Part shown: one piece after another, positions 1 through 6,063 of the stretch | How the letters are laid out: each line of letters begins with the position of its first letter | How positions within the stretch are numbered: position 1 is the stretch's first letter | Origin: an uncultured Eubacteriales bacterium | GTDB lineage: Bacteria; Bacillota; Clostridia; Oscillospirales; Oscillospiraceae | Length of the DNA: 6,894 nt | Assembly: GCA_900321335.1 (NCBI GenBank) | Contig: ONVR01000251.1 | Location: forward strand, 1 to 6,894 | Direction: 5' to 3' | The notes under the pieces: generated by a model | What the model saw: only the letters and a program-made list of their open reading frames with translations | Database searches by the model: none | Told to the model about the DNA's origin: nothing | Translations under genes and position numbers: made by a program

Positions 1-1742
1 CCGTCGGTGATGGAGATGACGTTGGTGGGGATATAGGCGGAGATGTCCCCCGCCTGGGTCTCAATGATGGGCAAAGCCGTCATGGAACCGCCTCCCGCCT
101 TTTCGCACAGCCTTGCGCTGCGCTCCAGCAGCCGGGAGTGGAGATAGAACACGTCGCCGGGGTACGCCTCACGGCCGGACGGCCGATGCAGCAGCAGGGA
201 GATCTCCCGGTAGGCCACGGCATGCTTGCTCAGATCGTCAAAGACGATCAGCACGTCCTTGCCCTTATACATGAAGTACTCGCCCATAGCCGTTCCGGCG
301 TAGGGCGCCACATACTGCATGGGGGCGGAGTGGTAGGCGTCGGCGCACACGATGGTGGTGTACTCCATGGCCCCGTGACGCGTAAGGGTGTCCATGATCC
401 CCGCCACGGTGGACTCCTTCTGTCCGATGGCCACGTAGATGCAGATCACGTCCTTGCCCTTCTGGTTGATGATCGTATCAAGCACGATGGCGCTCTTGCC
501 CGTCTGGCGGTCGCCGATGAGCAGCTCCCGCTGCCCCCGGCCGATGGGTACCAGCGCGTCAATGGCCTTGATCCCCGTCTGCAGAGGAACGGATACAGAC
601 TGTCTGTCGGGGATACTGGGAGCAGGGCACTCAATGGGGCGGTGCTCCGCGGCGGTGATGACGCCCTTGCCGTCAATGGGCTTGCCCAGGGCGTCCACCA
701 CGCGTCCAAGCATGGCCTCGCCCACGGGCACCTCCATAACGTACCCGCTTCGGCGGACCAGGTCGCCCTCCTCCACGTGTTCAAAGCTGCCGAAAATCAC
801 GCAGCCGATGTATTCCCGCTCCAGATCCATGACCATGCCCCGGACGCCGGTGTCAAACTCCACCATCTCGCCGTACATAGCGTCGGAGAGGCCGGAGATC
901 CGGCAAATGCCGTCGGATACGCTGAGCACTCTCCCCTCCTGATAGATATCGATGGACAGATCCAGTTCCTTCATGGCGCTCTCCACCGCCTGACACACCT
1001 GGACCTTGTCCGTGGTGTCGGAGATGCGCGGGTGCAGGTTTTTCTCCACGCCCCGCAGGGTGTTGCGCACAGTGGTATCGTATACGGTGTCGTTTACCGT
1101 CAGCCGGATGCCGCCGATGAGATCCGCACGGGCTGCGGCCGTAACCGCCAGGTCCCCGGGCTCCACGGCGTACCGTTCGCCCACGGCGGCCAGCATATCC
1201 CCAACCAGATCCGCCCCCGGCTGTCGGGCATACTCCAGGCGCACCGCAAGCTTTTTTCCGCTCAGGGTCACCTGGTCGCCGGCGCTTTTGCGGATGCTCC
1301 CGGCGATCTTTGCCGCGCACAGCGCGTCAAAATCCTCCGGAAGCCGGAGACTCTGCTCCGCCTGCTCCACGATCTCCCGGACGATGCTTTTCTCCGTCTC
1401 GCTGATCATGGTCAGCCGGTAGATCTCCAGATCCCGCTGAAGCTGCTGTTCCGCCAGCGCCTCAGCCTGCTCCTGCCGGCTGCGGAGCTCACGGGTCTTC
1501 TCCTCCAGGCGCTTTTGGCCGTCAGCCTCCACCTGTTCCAGTTGTCCGGCAAACTCCCGCTCCAGGGTCTGGGCCTGAGCTGTGGCCTGTTCCAGGGCCT
1601 GCTGTCCCTGCTGGGCCAGCAGCAGATCCTGTTCGATTTTCTCCCGTCGGGAGCGGAGCATTTTCAAAACCATCTTCCGGCCTGCCAGCACGAGAATGGC
1701 CGCCAGGATCAGAAAGTTGATGACAGAATACAGCACTCTCAT
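1..1742 (-). CDS. atpA: Fused ATP synthase b'-delta(C-terminal domain)-alpha subunit, 3' end cut by window
   Basis: One open frame of 580 codons without a stop from the ATG at 1742 to the window edge; I checked every codon. Residues 1-30 are an N-terminal membrane anchor (begins MRVLYSVINFLILAAILVLA). Residues 30-120 are a charged, Gln/Glu-rich coiled coil, and 121-155 resemble the C-terminal part of a b subunit. Residues about 165-238 match the delta C-terminal domain, with ADLIGGIRLTVND and a D-x-(T/S)-VR-x-x-L helix. Alpha follows at about 242: GRVLSVSDG (270-278), PIGRGQRELLIGDRQTGKS with Walker A at 410-417, VAIGQKES, Walker B VLIVFDD (497-503), then the PGDVFYLHSRLLER and ALPIIETQAGD blocks. 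The alpha arginine finger would lie outside the window. Role: second stator strand, stalk cap and nucleotide-binding F1 subunit of the membrane ATP synthase. The ATG overlaps the atpF stop (ATGA), implying translational coupling. Mycobacteria have a b-delta fusion, but this one also joins alpha. The reading is seen directly; the stoichiometry and function of the fusion are inference. Confidence 0.92.
   Translation of the reverse strand, partial: MRVLYSVINFLILAAILVLAGRKMVLKMLRSRREKIEQDLLLAQQGQQALEQATAQAQTLEREFAGQLEQVEADGQKRLEEKTRELRSRQEQAEALAEQQLQRDLEIYRLTMISETEKSIVREIVEQAEQSLRLPEDFDALCAAKIAGSIRKSAGDQVTLSGKKLAVRLEYARQPGADLVGDMLAAVGERYAVEPGDLAVTAAARADLIGGIRLTVNDTVYDTTVRNTLRGVEKNLHPRISDTTDKVQVCQAVESAMKELDLSIDIYQEGRVLSVSDGICRISGLSDAMYGEMVEFDTGVRGMVMDLEREYIGCVIFGSFEHVEEGDLVRRSGYVMEVPVGEAMLGRVVDALGKPIDGKGVITAAEHRPIECPAPSIPDRQSVSVPLQTGIKAIDALVPIGRGQRELLIGDRQTGKSAIVLDTIINQKGKDVICIYVAIGQKESTVAGIMDTLTRHGAMEYTTIVCADAYHSAPMQYVAPYAGTAMGEYFMYKGKDVLIVFDDLSKHAVAYREISLLLHRPSGREAYPGDVFYLHSRLLERSARLCEKAGGGSMTALPIIETQAGDISAYIPTNVISITD
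930..940 (-). promoter_or_regulatory. Possible internal ribosome binding site before in-frame GTG 929
   Basis: AGGAGG (935-940) stands 5 nt before an in-frame GTG at 929, residue 272 of the fusion. Starting here would give alpha from its N-terminal beta-barrel (VLSVSDG), lacking the whole stator-binding helix. The SD is stronger than the one at 984, but it is made of codons for the conserved Gln-Glu-Gly-Arg stretch, so it may be coincidental. Confidence 0.35.
975..984 (-). promoter_or_regulatory. Possible internal ribosome binding site before in-frame ATG 974
   Basis: GGAG lies 6 nt upstream of an in-frame ATG (residue 257 of the fusion). Initiation here would give an alpha starting MKELDLSIDI, close to where a free alpha would normally begin but without most of its N-terminal helix. 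Offered only because free alpha seems needed for normal F1 stoichiometry; chance occurrence is possible. Confidence 0.35.
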
Positions 1743-2251
1743 TGCCCGCACCCCGCATCCGGCGCAAGGACCTGCCGGGCAAGGGCCCGGTATGCCTCAC
1801 GGACGCTGCCGTCACAGGCGGGCATGGTCTGCCCGGCGAGCTGGTCGGCAAGCTGTTTTTCCAGAAGCGCCACCAGCTCCCCGGCGTGCTCCTTCGTCAT
1901 GTCGGAGAGCTGCTCTTCCTTGACGTACAGTCTGGCAGCCGCCTCCACCCGCCGATCCTCCGCCGTCTGTTCCGGCAGAGCGCAGACGTCCGCCGCCGGG
2001 GCCTGCTCCTCCAGGGCGGCGATCCGCTCCGCGGTCTCCGCTCTGGCCCGAGCGAGCCTGTCCGCCAACTCCGCCTGCTTCTGTTCCAGATCACTCTGTG
2101 CCCGCTGACCGGCAGCAAGGCCCGCGTCGATCTTCTCCTGACGCTCCCGCATGAAGGTCAGAAGGGGTTTGAACAAAAAGCGATTGAGCAGCAGCGCCAG
2201 AATCACAAAATAGATGATCACCCACACCACGGTGGAGGGATCAATACGCAT
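1739..2251 (-). CDS. atpF: ATP synthase Fo subunit b
   Basis: A 170-residue peripheral-stalk subunit, close to the usual b length of about 160-170. Residues 7-29 form one membrane span (starts MRIDPSTVVWVIIYFVILAL), followed by the typical NRFLFKPLLTFMRERQEKI transition. A long Ala/Glu/Arg/Gln-rich coiled coil covers about 35-135, with a Pro-containing interruption near 85-93. It anchors the stator in the membrane next to subunit a and holds F1 against rotation. An AAAGGGGG element precedes the ATG by 9 nt. The stop overlaps the start of the next gene, which itself begins with a second b-type anchor, so the stalk is predicted to be a b/b' heterodimer rather than a homodimer. The C-terminal tail (DGSVREAYRALARQVLAPDAGCGQ region, 148-170) is less b-like. 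Identity is firm from topology and operon position. Confidence 0.93.
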   Translation of the reverse strand: MRIDPSTVVWVIIYFVILALLLNRFLFKPLLTFMRERQEKIDAGLAAGQRAQSDLEQKQAELADRLARARAETAERIAALEEQAPAADVCALPEQTAEDRRVEAAARLYVKEEQLSDMTKEHAGELVALLEKQLADQLAGQTMPACDGSVREAYRALARQVLAPDAGCGQ

Positions 2252-2311
2252 GGGTGTATACCCCCTTTACCGCTAACCTCTTTCCGATTTGCCGCATGCC
2301 ATGCGCCGCGG

Positions 2312-2539
2312 TCAGATCTTGGCAACCAGCATAAAGCCGATCAGCAGGCCATAGATGGTCAGAGCCTCCATAAGCGCCATGGCGATAATCAGCGTGGAAC
2401 GGATGGAGCCGGCAGCCTCGGGCTGACGGGCAATGCTCTCCATGGCGGCGGTGGCCGCTTTGCCCTGGCCGATCCCCGGGGCGACGGTGCTCAGTGCCAC
2501 TGCCAGAGCAGCGGCGATAGCGATAATAGCACTTGACAT
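2312..2539 (-). CDS. atpE: ATP synthase Fo subunit c (rotor ring)
   Basis: A 75-residue hairpin of two membrane helices joined by the polar loop ARQPEA (R38-Q39-P40), the hallmark of subunit c. It forms the rotating ring that carries the coupling ion. Helix 1 holds PGIGQG with Gln25; helix 2 holds the ion-carrying Glu58 in ALMEALTIYGL. In characterised Na+ rings (Ilyobacter tartaricus) the ligands are Gln32, Glu65 and Ser66, with Thr67 via water and a supporting Tyr70. Here Gln, Glu and Tyr63 are kept, but the Ser and Thr positions are Ala59 and Leu60. Ion choice is therefore ambiguous; I lean to H+. The start has AGGAGG 9 nt upstream. It lies 57 nt after atpB and 60 nt before atpF, in standard order. 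Confidence 0.97.
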   Translation of the reverse strand: MSSAIIAIAAALAVALSTVAPGIGQGKAATAAMESIARQPEAAGSIRSTLIIAMALMEALTIYGLLIGFMLVAKI

Positions 2540-2596
2540 GATTCATTTCCTCCTAAAATCATTTACTGCCTTGTCTTTTTTATCTGCCCGAAGCCC

Positions 2597-3271
2597 TCAG
2601 ACAGGCTCCGTTGCTTCCTCGATGTAAATGGCGGTGAGCATGGTAAACACCACCGCCTGAATGGCGCAGAACAGCAGGCTCAGCACCATCATCACCACGG
2701 GCACACCGATGGGAAACAGCTCATAGAGCTGCTCTGTGACTGTCTCCTCCCCGAAGATGTTGCCGTACAGACGCAGGGCCAGGGACACGGGCCGGACGAT
2801 CTCGTCAATGATGAGAAACGGCAGCAGAAACGCCACAGGCTTGATAAAGTGCTTGCCATAGCCCTTCAGACCGCAGGTCCTGACCCCGATAAAATGCAGG
2901 GAGAAAAACACGATGATGCCCAGAGCCGCCGTGGTGGACAGGGAACTGGTTGGGGCGGTAAAGCCCTTGACCACACCCGCCGCCGGCAGGATGCCCACGT
3001 AGTTGGAGCAGATGATAAAGATAAACAGCGTCCCCATCAGGGGCATGTACCGGACAGCCTTGTCCTCCCCCATCAGGCCCGCAAAAAAGTTCTTCAGGGC
3101 CGACACCGCCATCTCCATCAAATTCTGCAGTTTTCCCGGTTTTTCCTTCAGGTTCCTCGTGGCCAGCACGGAGATCACCACCAGCACCAGCATGATGCCC
3201 CACATGGTGGTCACCTGGCTTGTGACCTTTAAGCCGAAGATGCTGAACAATACCTCAGAGCTCTCTTCCAT
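2597..3271 (-). CDS. atpB: ATP synthase Fo subunit a
   Basis: A 224-residue polytopic membrane protein that forms the two ion half-channels beside the c-ring. The essential stator arginine is Arg167 in the conserved segment PVSLALRLYGNIFGEE (161-176), and the C-terminal helix carries the family motif VFTMLTAIYIEEA (208-220). Other hydrophobic spans lie near 23-38, 78-98, 113-131, 145-160 and 188-213. Several internal hydrophobic helices are punctuated by family-typical Pro and Asn (SNYVGILP at 89-96). Length is in the usual bacterial range. The start is well set: AAAGGAGGAGG lies 4-5 nt before the ATG. It is the first unambiguous atp gene, following an atpI-like gene by 18 nt. Confidence 0.97.
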   Translation of the reverse strand: MEESSEVLFSIFGLKVTSQVTTMWGIMLVLVVISVLATRNLKEKPGKLQNLMEMAVSALKNFFAGLMGEDKAVRYMPLMGTLFIFIICSNYVGILPAAGVVKGFTAPTSSLSTTAALGIIVFFSLHFIGVRTCGLKGYGKHFIKPVAFLLPFLIIDEIVRPVSLALRLYGNIFGEETVTEQLYELFPIGVPVVMMVLSLLFCAIQAVVFTMLTAIYIEEATEPV

Positions 3272-3287
3272 GGAACCTCCTCCTTTT
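3272..3287 (-). promoter_or_regulatory. Strong tandem Shine-Dalgarno of atpB
   Basis: AAAGGAGGAGGTTCC immediately precedes the atpB ATG. Two overlapping GGAGG cores make it the strongest ribosome binding site in the atp operon, fixing the atpB start. Confidence 0.8.
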
Positions 3288-3289
3288 CG

Positions 3290-3574
3290 CTACTTTGTCT
3301 TTTTCACCATCGCCGCGATGACGGACGTGAGCACCACGCCTGTAGCCCCCGCCAGCAGCGGCCAGGTGCTGTCCATACCGGTCAGGCGGCAGGCCACAAG
3401 CACCAGTGCCAGAAAAACCACGGTGATCCCCAGGTGAGCGGCGTAAACGCCCATCACCCTGTTGACCGTGATGTCTTTTCCCATCAGCGCGGCGGTGATC
3501 CAGGTGTTGAGCAGGCCCACGCCGATCCCCAGCACGCCGGCGCCCGCGATGGCCAGAACGGTATAAAGCGTCAT
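3290..3574 (-). CDS. AtpI-like small membrane protein at head of atp operon
   Basis: A 94-residue hydrophobic protein with three likely membrane helices (about 4-23, 43-64 and 70-90) and a basic end (KKTK). The first helix is glycine-rich (IAGAGVLGIGVGLLN), like the second helix of AtpI proteins. AtpI normally has about 120 residues and four spans, so this looks like a short member lacking the first one. AtpI is thought to help c-ring assembly. The call rests on position before atpB and topology, not on a diagnostic motif. The ATG at 3574 is preferred because AAAGAGGT sits 6 nt upstream. The frame stays open to a TTG at 3682, but that longer form would begin inside the -10 box and run through a strong hairpin. 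Confidence 0.6.
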   Translation of the reverse strand: MTLYTVLAIAGAGVLGIGVGLLNTWITAALMGKDITVNRVMGVYAAHLGITVVFLALVLVACRLTGMDSTWPLLAGATGVVLTSVIAAMVKKTK

Positions 3575-3596
3575 CCACAGACCTCTTTCCAGTTGG

Positions 3597-3646
3597 AAAA
3601 AGAGCCCGCCCGCAAGTCTGTCTGACTGCTCCGGCAGGCTCTTTTT
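3597..3646 (-). terminator. Long terminator-like hairpin in the atp leader (possible attenuator)
   Basis: Arms 3597-3610 and 3633-3646 pair over 14 bp with a single G-U wobble. The intervening segment adds a second stem (GCA-GTC with a bulge against GACTGC, loop of 5). On the minus-strand RNA it ends in GGGCUCUUUUU, the form of an intrinsic terminator; by symmetry it could also work on the plus strand. It sits 22 nt before the atpI-like start and just after a likely -10 box. It may end the upstream miaB-to-small-protein transcript, or act as an attenuator of the atp operon. The hairpin is seen; its function is inferred. Confidence 0.7.
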
Positions 3647-3670
3647 ACAGCATTCTGAAATATGCCTTAT

Positions 3671-3699
3671 ATTATAATGCAAGGCAGAAAAAATAGATA
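3671..3699 (-). promoter_or_regulatory. Putative promoter of the atp operon
   Basis: A perfect TATAAT lies at 3671-3676 on the minus strand in a markedly AT-rich stretch of an otherwise GC-rich window. At 17 bp spacing the -35 position (3694-3699) reads TATCTA, a poor match to TTGACA, so activation by a bound protein would be expected. The predicted transcript would start near 3664, giving a leader of about 90 nt containing the hairpin. Confidence 0.5.
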
Positions 3700-3700
3700 C

Positions 3701-3744
3701 GTCATTTTCACCGAAAATTCAACATGAAATTTGTCATTTTCACC
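3701..3744. repeat. 12-bp perfect direct repeat, 32 bp apart
   Basis: GTCATTTTCACC occurs at 3701-3712 and again at 3733-3744 (minus strand: GGTGAAAATGAC). The 32-bp spacing is about three helical turns, so both copies would face the same side. They lie at roughly -37 to -48 and -69 to -80 from the predicted start, a usual place for activator sites. The distal copy overlaps the stop codon of the small Cys-rich gene. Confidence 0.5.
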
Positions 3745-3922
3745 CATTCCCGGTGGGACTCCACAGGGACGCCGCCTGCTCCAGAGCGCTTTGGATCAGC
3801 TTGCAGACCGGGGCGAAATCGCACCGGGGATACTTGCAGCCCGTGTCCACGCCGCCGTTGCCGTCCGACTCACACACCAGGATCCGGTTGCCGTCGATCA
3901 CCCGACAGTAACCGCTGACCAT
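3740..3922 (-). CDS. Small Cys-rich protein (60 aa), function unknown
   Basis: A 60-residue soluble protein starting MVSGYCRVIDGNRILVCES. Five cysteines (6, 17, 29, 34, 40) include a C-x4-C-x5-C cluster (CKYPRCDFAPVC), so metal binding is plausible. I do not recognise a named family. The ATG at 3922 has GGAGG 5 nt upstream; an ATG at 3937 (adds MPEEF) has GGAG 8 nt upstream and is the alternative. The frame extends further upstream inside the DUF2284 gene, but there the translation is low-complexity and clearly out of frame with it. It begins 20 nt after the DUF2284 stop, so it is probably its operon partner. It is followed within 70 nt by the atp promoter region. Confidence 0.65.
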   Translation of the reverse strand: MVSGYCRVIDGNRILVCESDGNGGVDTGCKYPRCDFAPVCKLIQSALEQAASLWSPTGNG

Positions 3923-3942
3923 AAACTCCTCCGGCATGGCTG

Positions 3943-4482
3943 TCACTCCAGCAGGAAGCAGGCGGTATAACAGATGGTATTGGGCCCGTGGTTGTATTTC
4001 ATGCCGTTTTTCGTGCACACGGCGTTGACCACCAGCCCGGCGCCCTCCATGGAGGGGCACATCCGGTTGGGGAAGCGGCAGGGGGCGTCCGGGTAGGTGC
4101 ACTTTTTGCACTTGGTGCAGCCGCCCGTGCCCATTGCCAGCAGATCGGGATAGTCTTTTTCCAGCGCGTCCCACATCTTCTGGAAGTTTTCGTTCTGGGC
4201 CACGGCCGTCTCCTGCATGACCTCAAAATCGAAGCTGTCCTCCATCTGACCCACGGTCTGGACCAGAATGCCCCGGGTATAGCGCTTGACCCGGTCCCGC
4301 ATCTCCTCCAGAGTGCCGCAGGCGGGGGGACATGCCCAGGATTTGTTCCACATGCCGCAGGTGTTGTGCTCGCACATATCCCGGACCTCCGGCAGAAACT
4401 CCAGGGTGTCCACGGTCATTTCGCCGCAGCAGGTAAAGCCGCAGTCCTTGGCCAGTTTTTCCAGTTTTTCCATATCCAGCAT
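3943..4482 (-). CDS. DUF2284 predicted metal-binding protein
   Basis: A 179-residue cytoplasmic protein with 15 cysteines. The DUF2284 hallmarks are present: WACPPACG (49-56), then CTKCKKCTYPDAPCR (122-136), PNRMCPSMEGAGL (138-150) and a C-terminal CYTAC (171-175). The spacing of Cys122-x2-Cys125-x2-Cys128 suggests an iron-sulfur or other metal site, though the biochemical function of the family is not established to my knowledge. The start at 4482 is supported by AAGGAG 9 nt upstream. It lies 34 nt after the RACo-like gene and 20 nt before a small Cys-rich gene. Sharing an operon with a corrinoid-protein activator suggests a role in corrinoid or one-carbon metabolism, but that is inference. 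Confidence 0.92.
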   Translation of the reverse strand: MLDMEKLEKLAKDCGFTCCGEMTVDTLEFLPEVRDMCEHNTCGMWNKSWACPPACGTLEEMRDRVKRYTRGILVQTVGQMEDSFDFEVMQETAVAQNENFQKMWDALEKDYPDLLAMGTGGCTKCKKCTYPDAPCRFPNRMCPSMEGAGLVVNAVCTKNGMKYNHGPNTICYTACFLLE

Positions 4483-4516
4483 TGCAACCGTCTCCTTTTT
4501 TGAATCCTGGGTTTTC

Positions 4517-6046
4517 TTATTCCCCGTCGGGGAACATCATCTCGTCGATGTAGACGTCGTTAAAGTACCGGCTCTCGGAGAGCTCGATATAGTGGCACCG
4601 CTGCGTTATGTTCTCCACCAGACGCCGCTCCTCCGCGGAGCACAGGGTAATGGCCGCGCCCTCGCCGGCGGTGTTGCCCATGGTGCGGGTCACGGGCACA
4701 AACTCTCTGGGGAACATGCCGATCCGGGCGGCGCTGTTTTTATCCATATAGCTGCCGAAGCCGCCCGCCAGCAGGAACCAGTCCACCTGCTCCACACCGG
4801 CCTCGTGCATAAGGGTGCGGATACCGGCGGCGATAGCGGATTTTGCCAGTTGGAGCTTCCTGACGTCGTCGGCGTTCATGTATACGTCGTGTTCCTTGTC
4901 CACCCAGAACACGTTTTTGCCGTCCTTCCGCCCGGCATAGGCGGCAACGGGCATCTCCAGCTCGTCGGCATTCAGCAGCCGCCCCGTCTCGTCCACAACC
5001 CCGGTGTCCAGCATAATGCTCAGCACGTCCAGCAGGCCGGAGCCGCACAGGCCCACGGCGGGGGCGTCGCCCACGGTGTGGATCACCAGTCTTCCGTCCA
5101 CCCACTCGGCGTGGTTGACGGCGCCCTGGGTGGCTGCCATGCCCTTGGAGATCTCCGCTCCCTCAAAGGCGGGACCGGCGGCAGTGGCACAGCAGTAGTA
5201 TTTGTCGTTGACCTTCATGGCGATCTCGCCGTTGGTGCCGATGTCCAGGTATACGGAGGTGCCTTCGATGTTGTCCAGATCCGAGGCCAGCATCCCCACG
5301 GTGATGTCGCCGCCCACGTAGGAGGCCACGCAGGGGGCCATGTAGATCTTCGCGTCGGGCGCTACGGGCAGGTCGGACACGTCCGTCAGTTCGTCTCCGA
5401 ACAGGGACAGGCACTTGAAGGGGGCAACACCGATGCTCACAGGGGACAATCCCGCGAACAGGTGTTCCATGACCGTGTTGCCGGCAATGGAGAGGTACTT
5501 GATCTCTTCGGGTTTTTTCCCGGTTTTTTTCAGTGTCTGCCGGATCAGATCGGCGATCTGATCCCGGATGAGCCGCGTGAGGGTCTCGTGTCCGTTTTCC
5601 GAGCAGTACTGAATGCGGCTGATCACATCGGCGCCGTAGGTGCGCTGAGCGTTGACGCCGCTGGCGGTGGCGATCCTGGCCTTGGTGGGCAGATCCGTCA
5701 GGTGAGCAACCACCGTGGTGGTGCCGATATCCACAGCGATCCCGTAGGGGCCCGTCGTCTCATCGGCGGATACCACGCCGCCGGCGCCGGTCTCGGCGAT
5801 CTTCATCTCCGTGACAGAGGGCAGGTAGATATCCATATCCCCCTCCACGTAGGTGCGGCAGCTCTTGACCTCCTCCCCGTCGGGAGTCAGGCGCACCAGA
5901 CATTTGCCGCAGCGGCCCTTGCCGCCGCAGGGCGCGTCGAGAAAGTGCCCCGCCTTGGAGACCACCTCCAGAAGGGATTGTCCGATCTCTCCCTGTGTTC
6001 TGCTGAGTACCTTGCCGTCCTGAAAGATTCTGATGTTGACAGCCAT
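4517..6046 (-). CDS. RACo-like reductive activator of corrinoid proteins ([2Fe-2S] + ASKHA ATPase)
   Basis: A 509-residue protein. The N-terminal ferredoxin domain carries Cys40, Cys46, Cys49 and Cys63 (PCGGKGRCGKC then C63), the ligand pattern of a [2Fe-2S] cluster. After a linker, the DUF4445/ASKHA ATPase core shows the phosphate-binding loops GIAVDIGTTTVVAHL (102-116) and VYLDIGTNGEIAM (265-277), the AGNTVMEHLFAG segment (188-199), GLCGSGLLD (332-340) and LLAGGFGSYMD (425-435). Such proteins use ATP to pass an electron to inactive Co(II) corrinoid, restoring Co(I) for methyl transfer in acetogens and other anaerobes. No corrinoid protein or methyltransferase is in the window, so its partner is encoded elsewhere. 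The ATG at 6046 is chosen over 6061 because GGAGG lies 8 nt upstream of it, whereas 6061 has only AT-rich sequence before it. It follows miaB by 17 nt. Confidence 0.93.
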   Translation of the reverse strand: MAVNIRIFQDGKVLSRTQGEIGQSLLEVVSKAGHFLDAPCGGKGRCGKCLVRLTPDGEEVKSCRTYVEGDMDIYLPSVTEMKIAETGAGGVVSADETTGPYGIAVDIGTTTVVAHLTDLPTKARIATASGVNAQRTYGADVISRIQYCSENGHETLTRLIRDQIADLIRQTLKKTGKKPEEIKYLSIAGNTVMEHLFAGLSPVSIGVAPFKCLSLFGDELTDVSDLPVAPDAKIYMAPCVASYVGGDITVGMLASDLDNIEGTSVYLDIGTNGEIAMKVNDKYYCCATAAGPAFEGAEISKGMAATQGAVNHAEWVDGRLVIHTVGDAPAVGLCGSGLLDVLSIMLDTGVVDETGRLLNADELEMPVAAYAGRKDGKNVFWVDKEHDVYMNADDVRKLQLAKSAIAAGIRTLMHEAGVEQVDWFLLAGGFGSYMDKNSAARIGMFPREFVPVTRTMGNTAGEGAAITLCSAEERRLVENITQRCHYIELSESRYFNDVYIDEMMFPDGE

Positions 6047-6063
6047 CTGCGATTCCTCCATTT

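Noticed and set aside
138..2108. 656-codon open frame on the plus strand
   Set aside because: It is the codon-aligned antisense of the b'-delta-alpha and atpF region, kept open by GC-rich codons; its translation is low-complexity (His, Leu, Gly-rich) with no family motif.
2236..2251. Near-palindrome (GGGGGTATACACCC) over the atpF SD
   Set aside because: One arm is mismatched and the self-complementary core leaves no loop, so a stable RNA hairpin is unlikely.
3645..3653. Two-codon ORF (ATG CTG TAA) just before the hairpin as a leader peptide
   Set aside because: It has no SD and is too short to separate from chance.
3575..3682. Longer AtpI-like protein from TTG 3682
   Set aside because: The start would overlap the -10 box, the extra 36 residues are hydrophilic and span the hairpin, and a good SD precedes ATG 3574.
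3923..4174. Upstream extension of the small Cys-rich gene to a 144-codon frame
   Set aside because: The added part overlaps the 3' end of DUF2284 out of frame and reads as an Arg/Pro/His-rich shadow; the SD sites support starts at 3922 or 3937.
6052..6061. ATG 6061 as the RACo start
   Set aside because: It has no SD; the GGAGG inside its first codons instead serves ATG 6046, where the ferredoxin domain begins.
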